From Nocardiopsis ganjiahuensis DSM 45031 (GTDB taxonomy: Bacteria; Actinomycetota; Actinomycetes; Streptosporangiales; Streptosporangiaceae): a DNA stretch of 64,000 nucleotides. Every line of letters begins with the position of its first letter. Positions within the stretch are counted from its first letter, which is position 1. Positions 43,918 to 51,193 of the stretch are shown here, piece by piece. Where the stretch lies: the NCBI RefSeq assembly GCF_000341085.1, contig NZ_ANBA01000011.1, positions 372,001-436,000 on the forward strand, in the 5' to 3' direction. The position numbers and the translations under genes were made by a program. Under the pieces are notes generated by a model that saw nothing but the letters and a program-made list of their open reading frames with translations, did not search any database and was not told the origin of the DNA.

Positions 43918-45207
43918 GTGCGCGTCCTCGTCGCCAGCCAGGCGGAGAAAACCCACGTGTTGGGCATGGTCCCGCTGGCCTGGGCTCTGAGGGCGGCCGG
44001 GCACGAGGTCAGGGTGGCCAGCCAGCCCTCGCTGGCCCCCACCATCACCCGCGCCGGCCTGCCCGCCGTCGCGGTGGGACGGGACCACCTCTTCAACCAG
44101 ATGCTGAGCACCTCGAAGAGCACCGGCTTCGCCGAGACCGAGGGCTTCGACATGACGCGCAGCGATCCGGAGGCCCTGGGTTGGGACTACCTGTTGGAGG
44201 GGTACCGCGAGTTCGTCCGGTTCTGGTGGAACCCCGTCAACGCCTCCATGGCCGACGACCTGACCGACTTCTGCCGGTGGTGGCGGCCGGACCTGGTGCT
44301 GTGGGAGCCGACGACCTTCTGTGCTCCCGTGGCGGCGCGCGCCTCGGGGGCGGCCCACGCGCGGGTCCTGTGGGGGATGGACGTGTTCGCGCGGGTGCGC
44401 CGCCGCTTCCTGGAGCGCAGGGCCGAGAACCCCGGGGAGCGGCGGGAGGACCCGCTCGCCGAGTGGATGGAGCGGCTCGCCCGGCGGGCGGGGACCGACT
44501 TCGCCGAGGAACTGGTCTCCGGTCAGGCGACCCTGGACCCCTACCCCGAGGGGGTGCGCCTGCCTCCTGAAGAGGGGGTCGGGCACATCCCCGTCCGGTA
44601 CGTGCCCTACAACGGGACCGCCGTCGTACCCGACTGGCTCCGCGCTCCCGCCGAGCGCGGGCGCGTGTGCCTGACCCTGGGTTCGGCGGCGCCCGAGAGG
44701 TTCGACGACCGCCGGAGGCTTCCCCTCCCGGAACTGCTGGAGTCGGTCGCCGCGCTGGACGCCGAGGTCGTCGCCACGCTGTCCCCCGGCCAGAGGGACG
44801 GGCTCGGAACGCTGCCCCCCAACGTGCGGGTGGTCGAGTACGTCCCCCTGCACGCGCTCCTCCCGCACTGTTCCGCGGTCGTCCACCACGGAGGGGCCGG
44901 CACGTTCTGCACCGCCGTGTTCCACGGTGTGCCGCAGCTCGTCCTGCCCGGGTTCTCGATGGCGCAGTACCTGTTCGACGAGTCCCTGCTCGCGGAGCGG
45001 GTCACGGAGACCGGCGCGGGCCTGACGCTGGCGGGAGACCGGATGACCGCAGGGGAGATCGCCCGCCGGACCGGCCGCCTGCTCGACGAGCCCGGGTTCG
45101 CCGAGGGTGCGCGCCGGGTGCGCGACCGGGCACGGGCGATGACGAGTCCGGCCGGGCTCGTCCCCGTGCTCGAACAGCTGGTGGAGGAGGTGCGGGGAGC
45201 ACCGTGA
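43918..45207 (+). CDS. Glycosyltransferase 6 (GT-B)
   Basis: This 429-residue enzyme has THVLGMVPLAWALRAAGHEVRVASQPSL and the donor motif HHGGAGTFCTAVFHGVPQLVLPGF, the most canonical HGGAGT of the set. It is followed by a QY-F-DE segment like those of aminosugar transferases. Its sequence outside the motifs shares few long blocks with the other seven, so it has diverged normally and not by recombination. It is 45 bp after the 2,3-dehydratase gene and has its own AAGGAGA, so it is probably in the amino-sugar operon. Transfer of the aminotrideoxy sugar is a natural guess. Confidence 0.8.
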   Translation: MRVLVASQAEKTHVLGMVPLAWALRAAGHEVRVASQPSLAPTITRAGLPAVAVGRDHLFNQMLSTSKSTGFAETEGFDMTRSDPEALGWDYLLEGYREFVRFWWNPVNASMADDLTDFCRWWRPDLVLWEPTTFCAPVAARASGAAHARVLWGMDVFARVRRRFLERRAENPGERREDPLAEWMERLARRAGTDFAEELVSGQATLDPYPEGVRLPPEEGVGHIPVRYVPYNGTAVVPDWLRAPAERGRVCLTLGSAAPERFDDRRRLPLPELLESVAALDAEVVATLSPGQRDGLGTLPPNVRVVEYVPLHALLPHCSAVVHHGGAGTFCTAVFHGVPQLVLPGFSMAQYLFDESLLAERVTETGAGLTLAGDRMTAGEIARRTGRLLDEPGFAEGARRVRDRARAMTSPAGLVPVLEQLVEEVRGAP

Positions 45208-45247
45208 CCCGCACCTCCAGGGGTGCCCCGTCCGGCCACGCGGCCGG

Positions 45248-45532
45248 TCACGCCTTCTCGGTGGCTCCCCGCTGCTCCAGGATGTTGTTGGCGATGAACT
45301 CGGTCAGCTCCTCGAAGCTCTCCCCGGAGAACTCCGCCATGTCCTCCAGGAGGGACACGTTGTAGACGTCCTCCAGCGCCAGGAGCAGCTGGACGATCGA
45401 GAACGAGTCCAGGTCGCTCATCGCCTGCGGCTCGGGGAGGTCGAGCTGGGGTTCGTTCGACGTGAACATCAGGACGGTTGCTGCCTGCGTCCTGATCTGG
45501 GTCAGGATCTCACTCCGGTCTGTCGCGGCCAT
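45248..45532 (-). CDS. Acyl carrier protein 2
   Basis: This 94-residue acidic carrier protein has the phosphopantetheine attachment site SDLDSFSIVQLLLALEDVY with Ser43, and the helix III region FEELTEFIANNIL. It is distinct from the PCP at 30579. By analogy with clorobiocin, where CloN1 receives pyrrole-2-carboxyl from CloN5 through CloN2, this may be the second carrier of the pyrrole. Equally, it may carry the p-coumaroyl group. It is preceded, 43 bp away on the same strand, by GNAT 3, a plausible acceptor enzyme for the acyl group. Confidence 0.75.
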   Translation of the reverse strand: MAATDRSEILTQIRTQAATVLMFTSNEPQLDLPEPQAMSDLDSFSIVQLLLALEDVYNVSLLEDMAEFSGESFEELTEFIANNILEQRGATEKA

Positions 45533-45575
45533 GGTCGCCGCACCTCTTCTCTCGAGTTCAAGTGGGGTGGGAAGG

Positions 45576-46133
45576 TCAGGCGTCCTTCGGCTTCATGGAG
45601 AGCCGTCGGACGAACTTGGCGCCGAAACGCTCCCAACGGTCGCGCTGGATCACGAAATGCGACGCGTCCTCCAGGCCGGGAGGGCGTGCCACGTCGGACG
45701 CCGGGGGCTTCTCCTCGGTCACCATGGTCGGGTTGTTGCGCAGGCCCTCGGCCCGTGCGCCGACCGACCAGAAGCGCACCTCGTCCACGGGCCACGCCTT
45801 GAACGCGCGGTCCACGGTGAGCACGGTGGTCTCCAGGGCCAGACCGGCCGGGTTGGCCTTCTCGTCCACGATCACGTCGACCTGGATACGCCGCCGCTCC
45901 TCGTCCAGGCGGGAGAGGGAGCAGAACCCCAGGACGCGCCCGGTGGCGGGGGAGACGGCGAAGAACTGCTCCGCGGCGTCCGCGGGGTCGCCGGGCAGGG
46001 GATGGACCAGGTCGCTCAGACCGGGGAACTCCCCGACGCCCTTCTCGGCCAGGACGCGGACGACGCCGTCGGGGCCGAGGCTCTCGGTCTGGTCGAGCCT
46101 GACCCTGCGTGTTTCCATGAGGACTTCTGACAC
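45576..46133 (-). CDS. GNAT-like acyltransferase 3
   Basis: This 185-residue protein has weak GNAT features: TGRVLGFCSLSRLDEERRRIQVDVIVDEKAN, then LALETTVLTVDRAFKAWPVDEVRFWSV, which lines up with the RKVYF region of GNATs 1 and 2. The C-terminal HFVIQRDRWERFGAKFVRR resembles the FxVYRExW tail of GNAT 2. The GTG at 46133 follows GAGGTAGGAA. It is co-directional with ACP 2 and lies near the second precursor locus. Each precursor locus therefore has a related GNAT nearby. Transfer of an ACP-bound acyl group is inferred. Confidence 0.5.
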   Translation of the reverse strand: MSEVLMETRRVRLDQTESLGPDGVVRVLAEKGVGEFPGLSDLVHPLPGDPADAAEQFFAVSPATGRVLGFCSLSRLDEERRRIQVDVIVDEKANPAGLALETTVLTVDRAFKAWPVDEVRFWSVGARAEGLRNNPTMVTEEKPPASDVARPPGLEDASHFVIQRDRWERFGAKFVRRLSMKPKDA

Positions 46134-46477
46134 GATTTCCTACCTCGAATCCTTGTCGGTCCGCGGCCGTGCCGTTCCGGGCGTGTGCCGACGGCTGAAT
46201 CCGCGGATACGGGTGGTGAATACGCGCGGGAAGGGGAACGGCGCTCACCCGTCCCGCCGGCGGGACAGCCGAGAACGGGTCCGTGCAGCCTATTCGCCTG
46301 TTCTTCCACGGTTTCATCACCGATCGGCGCCTTCTCGGCTTTCCCGGTAGTTTGCCCAGTTCATGGGTGTGTGATGGGGTTCGGGGACCCATAGTCGTAG
46401 AGCGCGGGAACCGTGGGCAGGAAACGCGCGGACCTCGTCGGAAACGACGCCGAGGAACCTCCTGGAGGGAGACCGAC
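46134..46477. other. Divergent regulatory region upstream of GNAT 3 and the methyltransferase
   Basis: This 344-bp gap has no convincing gene. It holds a perfect copy of the cluster palindrome (46251-46266). A possible plus-strand promoter, TTGCCC then TGGGGT 17 bp later, lies near 46353-46381. TGGAGGGAGA is the methyltransferase ribosome-binding site. Confidence 0.45.
46251..46266. promoter_or_regulatory. Palindrome site 4 (candidate LmbU-type operator)
   Basis: GTCCCGCCGGCGGGAC is identical to the site at 24186 and the inner part of that at 18553. It lies in a divergent promoter region, 118 bp before GNAT 3 and about 210 bp before the methyltransferase of the second precursor locus. Confidence 0.5.
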
Positions 46478-47302
46478 ATGTCGATCTACCGCACCATCGA
46501 CAACGAGACGGTCTGGAACCTGCTCGACGCCGAGCACCCCGTGATCGACCCGCTGGCGCCGGAGTCCGTCGATCGCCTCCTGGGCCAGGTCGCCCTGCCC
46601 CCCGGTGCGCGGGTGATCGACATCGGTTGCGGGCTCGGGGCCCTGCTGCTGCGCGCCCTCGAACTGCACCCCGGCACCACCGGTGTGGGCGTGGACATCT
46701 CGGCCGCGCACGTCGAGAAGGCCGGGGAACAGGCCCGGAAGCGGGGCCTGGCGGACCGGCTGGACACCCACGTGGCCGACGCCAACACCTTCGACACCGG
46801 AGGGGAGACCTACGACCTGGTGATGTGCATGGGTCTGTCCGCCGCGCTGGGAGGCCTGCGCGCCACCCTCGACCACCTGCGTCCCCTGGTGGCGCCCGGC
46901 GGACACCTGCTGCTGGGAGAGGCCTTCTGGACGCGGCCCCCGAGCCCGGGAGCGCTCGCCGCCCTGGACATCGACTCCGACACGCACAGCGACCTCGACG
47001 GACTCTTCGACGCCGTCATCGACGGCGGGTGGGCGCCGGTGTACGCCTACGAGAGCACGCGGCGGGAGTGGGACGACTTCGGCTGGGCCTGCGTCCGTGC
47101 GCTCGCGGACTGGGGGATGTCGGAGAACGACCCGGCGACCAGGGCCGGCGTCCTGCGTTTCATGGCCGACTACCGGGACAGCTGGCTCCAGGGCTACCGC
47201 GACTCGATGGGGTTCGCCTCCGTCCTGCTGAGGCCCGTGCCCGCACCGCTGGCCGCCCACACCGCCCGCCGCCGCGGTTTCGTCCCCTGGGCCGCGGACT
47301 GA
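46478..47302 (+). CDS. SAM-dependent methyltransferase, substrate unknown
   Basis: This 274-residue class I methyltransferase has motif I VIDIGCGLGALLLRAL, motif II VGVDIS and the post-motif EAFWTRPPSPGALAALD. The N-terminus lacks any sugar-methyltransferase signature. The closest general type is the UbiE/'methyltransferase 11/25' group acting on small molecules. It stands directly upstream of the precursor copies at 47440 and 47704, so peptide, pyrrole, phenol or sugar O- or N-methylation are all possible. The ATG follows TGGAGGGAGA. Confidence 0.7.
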   Translation: MSIYRTIDNETVWNLLDAEHPVIDPLAPESVDRLLGQVALPPGARVIDIGCGLGALLLRALELHPGTTGVGVDISAAHVEKAGEQARKRGLADRLDTHVADANTFDTGGETYDLVMCMGLSAALGGLRATLDHLRPLVAPGGHLLLGEAFWTRPPSPGALAALDIDSDTHSDLDGLFDAVIDGGWAPVYAYESTRREWDDFGWACVRALADWGMSENDPATRAGVLRFMADYRDSWLQGYRDSMGFASVLLRPVPAPLAAHTARRRGFVPWAAD

Positions 47303-47439
47303 ACCCGCCGGGCACCGGTCCGACCGGCCCGTTCCCCGGGGAGGCCCGCCCTTCGCCCGCCACTCGAATAGCAGCGCGGTCGCGGATGGAATAACCTACG
47401 TTTCCGTCCGTGATGAGCTTATTTCTAAAAGTGATGGGA

Positions 47440-47544
47440 ATGACCGCGTGCGGCGTTCTCGAACTGCGGGAACTCGGGGTCGGGACCGCCGTTCATGACG
47501 GAGTTCTCCTCCGCAGCTCCACCGAGCTCAACGGCTGTCGATGA
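47440..47544 (+). pseudogene. Degenerate lanthipeptide precursor copy (LanA-like, tandem duplicate)
   Basis: A 34-codon frame with the same length and layout as precursor 2 lies 264 bp upstream of it. The leader reads VLELREL where precursor 2 has VLDLQSL, and the C-terminus is LLRSSTELNGCR. Its upstream 39 bases align with those of precursor 2 (TTTCCG-CCG-GATGA and GTGATG-GAATGAC are shared). The second Ser of SxxSxxxC has become Glu, the leader Gln is Arg, and the ribosome-binding site has weakened to AAAAGTGATGGGA. It is probably decaying, but it is an intact frame and could still give a lanthionine from Ser or Thr and Cys. Confidence 0.6.
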
Positions 47545-47607
47545 ACTTTCGGGATTCTCCGGCGGCGGCTTTCACGGCTCGCTTTTCAAACGTGCTGTTA
47601 TCGTTGC

Positions 47608-47635
47608 CCCGCCCCGGCATGAATGCCGGGGCGGG
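47608..47635. repeat. 13-bp inverted repeat between precursor copies
   Basis: CCCGCCCCGGCAT (47608-47620) and ATGCCGGGGCGGG (47623-47635) are perfect complements with two bases between. It lies after the degenerate copy and about 70 bp before precursor 2. It may be an operator or a terminator; no T-run follows. Confidence 0.5.
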
Positions 47636-47703
47636 TCGCGGTCCGGCCAGGGGAATCCCCTGCGTTTCCGCCCGCGATGATCTTCTCTCGAAAGGTGATG
47701 AGA

Positions 47704-47808
47704 ATGACTGTCAACGATGTTCTCGATCTGCAGTCCCTGGAGGACGGCCACCGTGCCGACGAGGGCGAGTTCCTCAACAGCGGTGCCAGCCTCGTCAGCT
47801 GCAGCTGA
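47704..47808 (+). CDS. Class III lanthipeptide precursor 2 (LanA)
   Basis: The peptide has 34 residues. Its leader has DVLDLQSLED, an excellent match to the class III LLDLQ motif. The C-terminus is FLNSGASLVSCS with SGASLVSC, an exact SxxSxxxC. It parallels precursor 1 residue by residue at the core (NSGxSxVxCS). The ATG at 47704 was chosen over that at 47698 because GAAAGG is then eight bases upstream. One extra Ser precedes the Cys, and there is no Tyr, so the product would differ in polarity and in possible attachment sites. A 7-bp stem begins directly at the stop, and a larger terminator follows. Confidence 0.85.
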   Translation: MTVNDVLDLQSLEDGHRADEGEFLNSGASLVSCS

Positions 47809-47826
47809 CGCCGCTTCCGAGCGGCG
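47809..47826 (+). terminator. Small stem-loop at the stop of precursor 2
   Basis: CGCCGCT and AGCGGCG pair around a TCCG loop directly after the stop codon. It may stabilise the precursor mRNA end. Confidence 0.45.
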
Positions 47827-47871
47827 GTGACGAACCGGTACCCGTGATCGGCGCACCGCCCGTGTAGATCA

Positions 47872-47902
47872 GGGTTGCCGTGGCCCCCGGCCACGGCAAC
47901 CC
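47872..47902. terminator. Strong bidirectional terminator
   Basis: GGGTTGCCGTGGCC (47872-47885) and GGCCACGGCAACCC (47889-47902) form a perfect 14-bp stem with loop CCC. It separates precursor 2 from the convergent exporter operon ending at 47914. Confidence 0.75.
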
Positions 47903-47913
47903 GCCCCTCGGGC

Positions 47914-49065
47914 CTATCCGGTGACGGCGGAGCGGAACCGCCACACACCGAGCCCCATGAGGGCGACGGCGAACCCCAGGAGCACCACCAGGTTCGTCGC
48001 CACGTCGCCCACCGACCCCTGGTCCCGCACCAGGGTGCTGAAGGCGTCGTACCCCCAGGCGTGCGGGGTCGCGTACGCGAGCTCGGCCATGGTGCCCTCG
48101 AAGGACTCCAACGGGACCATGGTGCCCCCGAGCGCACCCGCGCCCAGGCTGATGCCCACGGCCGCCGCCAGGGCCCCGCCCTCGGTCCTCGCCAGGCTTC
48201 CGAGCAGCAGTGCGGCACCGGCGCTGACCATGCAGAACACGGTCGTCACCAGGGTGGTGGCGAGCGGGTCCCCCCAGTCGACGCCGAACAGCAGGGCCGA
48301 CCCGACCAGGATGAGCAGGGCCTGGACGAGGGCGATCAGGAACCGGCCCAAGGCCTCCCCGAAGACGATGGCCCCCGCGGACGTGGGAGTCGCGTACATG
48401 CGCCGCAGGACACCCGAGCGGCGGCTCTGGACGATCCCGAGGCACGTCGTGAGCGCCGTGATGAAGGTGTAGAGGAGCAGCAGAGGAGGAGCCGCCAGGC
48501 TGTGGGAGGAGATCCCCTCCGGGAAGGCGGACTCGCCGGTGGTGACGGAATCCACCCGGACCCCGGCCACCTCGGTCTCCTCAGCCCTCTCCAGGCGTTC
48601 GCCGAAGTCCTCGTCGCGGACGGTGCCCGTGACCTGGGCGGTACTCAGCAGGGACGACTCCTGCGCCACCACCGACCGCACCCAGATCCCCATGTCGACG
48701 GCGGAGGCGTCCCCGCTCCGGGTGACGAACTCCAGCTCCACCCGGCCGCCCTCACTCACCCGGGCGTCGTAGTCGTCGGGGACGACGAGTCCGGCGTGGG
48801 CGTCCCCGCTCTCGACGAGATCGCGCATCCGGTCGTCCTCCACACGCAGGACGTCGATGCGTTCCTCCTCTTCCAGGGCCTCGACCAGCCGGTCGCCGAA
48901 CTCACTCCCCTGCGGGGCGACGAGTCCCAGCACGGGCCTGCTCTCCCCGTACATCAGCCCCATCATGAAGACCATCAGGAAGGGCAGCAGGATGACGAAG
49001 AAGATGTTCGTCCTGTCTCGGAAGACCCGGCGCACGTGCAGTGCGCTGATGACCACCGGCCTCAT
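47914..49065 (-). CDS. ABC-2 type permease (YhgE/Pip-like), exporter subunit B
   Basis: This 383-residue permease has one N-terminal membrane helix (NIFFVILLPFLMVFMMGLMYG), a periplasmic domain of about 150 residues, and five C-terminal helices including TFITALTTCLGIVQSRRSGVLRRMYATPTSAGAIVFGE. This is the ABC-2 'membrane_3' architecture. It overlaps the upstream permease gene by four bases (ATGA), so the two probably form a heterodimer driven by the ATPase at 51193. It is the last gene of a four-gene operon that starts with glycosyltransferase 7. Confidence 0.8.
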   Translation of the reverse strand: MRPVVISALHVRRVFRDRTNIFFVILLPFLMVFMMGLMYGESRPVLGLVAPQGSEFGDRLVEALEEEERIDVLRVEDDRMRDLVESGDAHAGLVVPDDYDARVSEGGRVELEFVTRSGDASAVDMGIWVRSVVAQESSLLSTAQVTGTVRDEDFGERLERAEETEVAGVRVDSVTTGESAFPEGISSHSLAAPPLLLLYTFITALTTCLGIVQSRRSGVLRRMYATPTSAGAIVFGEALGRFLIALVQALLILVGSALLFGVDWGDPLATTLVTTVFCMVSAGAALLLGSLARTEGGALAAAVGISLGAGALGGTMVPLESFEGTMAELAYATPHAWGYDAFSTLVRDQGSVGDVATNLVVLLGFAVALMGLGVWRFRSAVTG

Positions 49066-50255
49066 GACTTCACCATCCGTCCCATGCGGAGCAGCGCGAC
49101 GGCGGTTCCCACCAGTCCCAGACCGAGGAGGACCGCGCACGGCACCAGGACCGCGGAGAGCCCTCCCGCCGAGAGGTCGGTCAGGCCCTCCAGGAACCAC
49201 CGGTGCGGGGTCAGGTAGCTGACCACCGCGAGTTCGTTGAGTTGCGAGATCGGGAAGAGCGCGCCGCCGAAGGCGCCGAGCAGCATCGCCAGGACCGAGA
49301 GCCAGTTGGCGGCCTGCTCCGATCCGCTCGCGAAGCCGGCCACGGCGGCGGTGAGACCGACGATGGCGAGCACGCCCGTGAGGACGAGGGCCGCCACACC
49401 CAGCGGGTGGCCCCACTCGGCTCCGAAGAGCAGGGTCGTGGCCAGGGCCAGGACCGCCATGTTCACCAGGCCGATGAGCAGCCCGCTGGAGAGTTTGGCG
49501 GTCAGGATCGTCCACCGGGGGATGGGGCTGGCCAGCATTCGGGCCAGGGTTCCGTTGGCGCGCTCCTCGAAGATGCTGGTCACGTTGAACATCGCCGCGA
49601 ACAGGACGAAGAAGTAGGCCATCGACGCCGAGTAGTAGGTGGCGGTGTCCAGCTGCCGTGTGTCCAGCCCGTCGTTCTCGGCCACGGTGAGCGGGGCCCG
49701 TGCGGACTCGGCCTCTTCGAGCAGGAGCGCCGCCGCCTCCGGGTCGGGCTCGGTGTCGAAGGCGCTGGCGACGGTGAGGGTGATGCGGTGGTGCTCCGTG
49801 GCGTAGGCGCGGCCGATCTCCTGGGCGATGTAGGCCGCGACGGGCGACTCGGCGTCGCCGACGACGGTGAGCACCGCTTCCTCGCCCGAGTCCAGGGACC
49901 GCGAGAAGTCCTCGGGGATGAGGAAGGCGGCGTCGGCGTCCCCGTCCTCGACGGCCTCGCGGGCCCCGTCCTCGGAGTCCACGACGACCAGGTCCAGCAC
50001 ACCGTCCTCGTCGAGGGGGCGCAGCATCCCGTCGACGAGGTTCTCGCCGAGCGTGCCGTCGTCGCCGTTGACGACCGCGTAGGTCGATCCGGTCCGCTGC
50101 TGTGCGTCTCCGCCGAGCAGCATGTTGAAGAAGAAGGCCACGCCGAGCGGGAGCAGGAGCCCGAAGACGAGGAAGCTGCCGTCGCGCAGCCGCTGGCGTA
50201 CGTCCTTGGCGACGATCGCCGTGACCACTGCCGCGGGGTTGGGTCCGTTCGCCAT
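49062..50255 (-). CDS. ABC-2 type permease, exporter subunit A
   Basis: This 397-residue protein has the same architecture as its neighbour: an N-terminal helix (FLVFGLLLPLGVAFFFNMLLG), an extracytoplasmic domain rich in acidic residues, then five helices with FNVTSIFEERANGTLARMLASPIPRWTILTAK. This is the coupling region of ABC-2 permeases. It lies two bases after the ATPase gene. Paired, similar permeases in one operon are typical of exporters for large amphiphilic products. Confidence 0.8.
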   Translation of the reverse strand: MANGPNPAAVVTAIVAKDVRQRLRDGSFLVFGLLLPLGVAFFFNMLLGGDAQQRTGSTYAVVNGDDGTLGENLVDGMLRPLDEDGVLDLVVVDSEDGAREAVEDGDADAAFLIPEDFSRSLDSGEEAVLTVVGDAESPVAAYIAQEIGRAYATEHHRITLTVASAFDTEPDPEAAALLLEEAESARAPLTVAENDGLDTRQLDTATYYSASMAYFFVLFAAMFNVTSIFEERANGTLARMLASPIPRWTILTAKLSSGLLIGLVNMAVLALATTLLFGAEWGHPLGVAALVLTGVLAIVGLTAAVAGFASGSEQAANWLSVLAMLLGAFGGALFPISQLNELAVVSYLTPHRWFLEGLTDLSAGGLSAVLVPCAVLLGLGLVGTAVALLRMGRMVKS

Positions 50256-50257
50256 GG

Positions 50258-51193
50258 CTACTCCCGGAGTCCCTTCCCGGTGAGGCGGAGGAAAACGGCT
50301 TCGAGGTCCGGTTCCTGGACCTCCACCGACCTGATGTCCATGTCCTCCTCCGTCAGTGTGCGCAGGACGGAGGGCAGGACGCCGCGGGCGTCCTCGGTCA
50401 GGAGCCGTATCCGGGTGCCGTCGGCGGAGACCTCGGACACGCGGTCGAGGGCACGCAGCCGGTCGAGCGCCTTGTCGGCCGGGCCGCCCAGGGTGACCAG
50501 GACCGTGTCGTCCTCACCCACCTGGGCGACCAGTTCCCGCTGCGTCCCCTCGGCGCGGAGCCGGCCGCTCTCGATGATGCCGACGCGGTCGCAGAGCCGC
50601 TCGGCCTCCTCCATGTAGTGCGTCGTGTAGAGCACCGAGAGCCCGCCCCGGGTCAGCGCCTGAACGCTTTCGAGGATCGAGTTGCGGCTCTGGGGGTCCA
50701 CGCCGACCGTCGGTTCGTCGAGGATGAGGAGCTTGGGGTCGTTGAGCAGGCTGAGCCCGATGTTGACGCGTCGGGCCATCCCCCCGGAGAAGGTGGACAC
50801 GGCCTCGCCCGCGTGGTCGGACAGGCCGACCATCTCCAGGACCTCGTCCGCCTTGGCGCGCGCCCTGGCCCCCGACAGCCCGTACAGGCGGGCGAAGAAG
50901 CGGAGGTTGTCCCGCGCGCTGAGGTCCTTGTAAACGGCGATCTCCTGCGGGGCGAACCCGATGAGGGCCTTGGTCCGGCTGTTCGTGACGCTGTGCTCGG
51001 CACCGTCGATCCTGATCGTCCCGGCATCGCGCTGGAGGATGCCGATGATCATGCCGATGGTGGTGGACTTTCCCGCGCCGTTCGGCCCCAGCAGGCCGTA
51101 GGTCTCCCCTTCCTCGATGATGAAACTGACGTCGTCGACGACCAGGTTCTTCCCATATCTCTTGCTCACTCCTCGGACTTCAAGGACGGGCAC
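50258..51193 (-). CDS. ABC exporter ATPase
   Basis: This 311-residue ATPase has Walker A GPNGAGKSTTIG, signature FSGGMARRVNI, Walker B LLILDEPTVGVDP and TTHYMEEAERL. The C-terminal extension is that of the DrrA/NatA group. It overlaps glycosyltransferase 7 by 14 bp and is followed by two permeases, so all four are one transcript. With the DrrAB pair at 12.4-14.4 kb the cluster has two export systems. Confidence 0.85.
   Translation of the reverse strand: MPVLEVRGVSKRYGKNLVVDDVSFIIEEGETYGLLGPNGAGKSTTIGMIIGILQRDAGTIRIDGAEHSVTNSRTKALIGFAPQEIAVYKDLSARDNLRFFARLYGLSGARARAKADEVLEMVGLSDHAGEAVSTFSGGMARRVNIGLSLLNDPKLLILDEPTVGVDPQSRNSILESVQALTRGGLSVLYTTHYMEEAERLCDRVGIIESGRLRAEGTQRELVAQVGEDDTVLVTLGGPADKALDRLRALDRVSEVSADGTRIRLLTEDARGVLPSVLRTLTEEDMDIRSVEVQEPDLEAVFLRLTGKGLRE

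Noticed and set aside
45248..45532. Primary-metabolism acyl carrier protein (AcpP)
   Set aside because: It lacks fatty-acid synthesis neighbours, lies in the cluster beside a GNAT gene, and its active-site context (LDSFS) differs from the GADSLD of AcpP.
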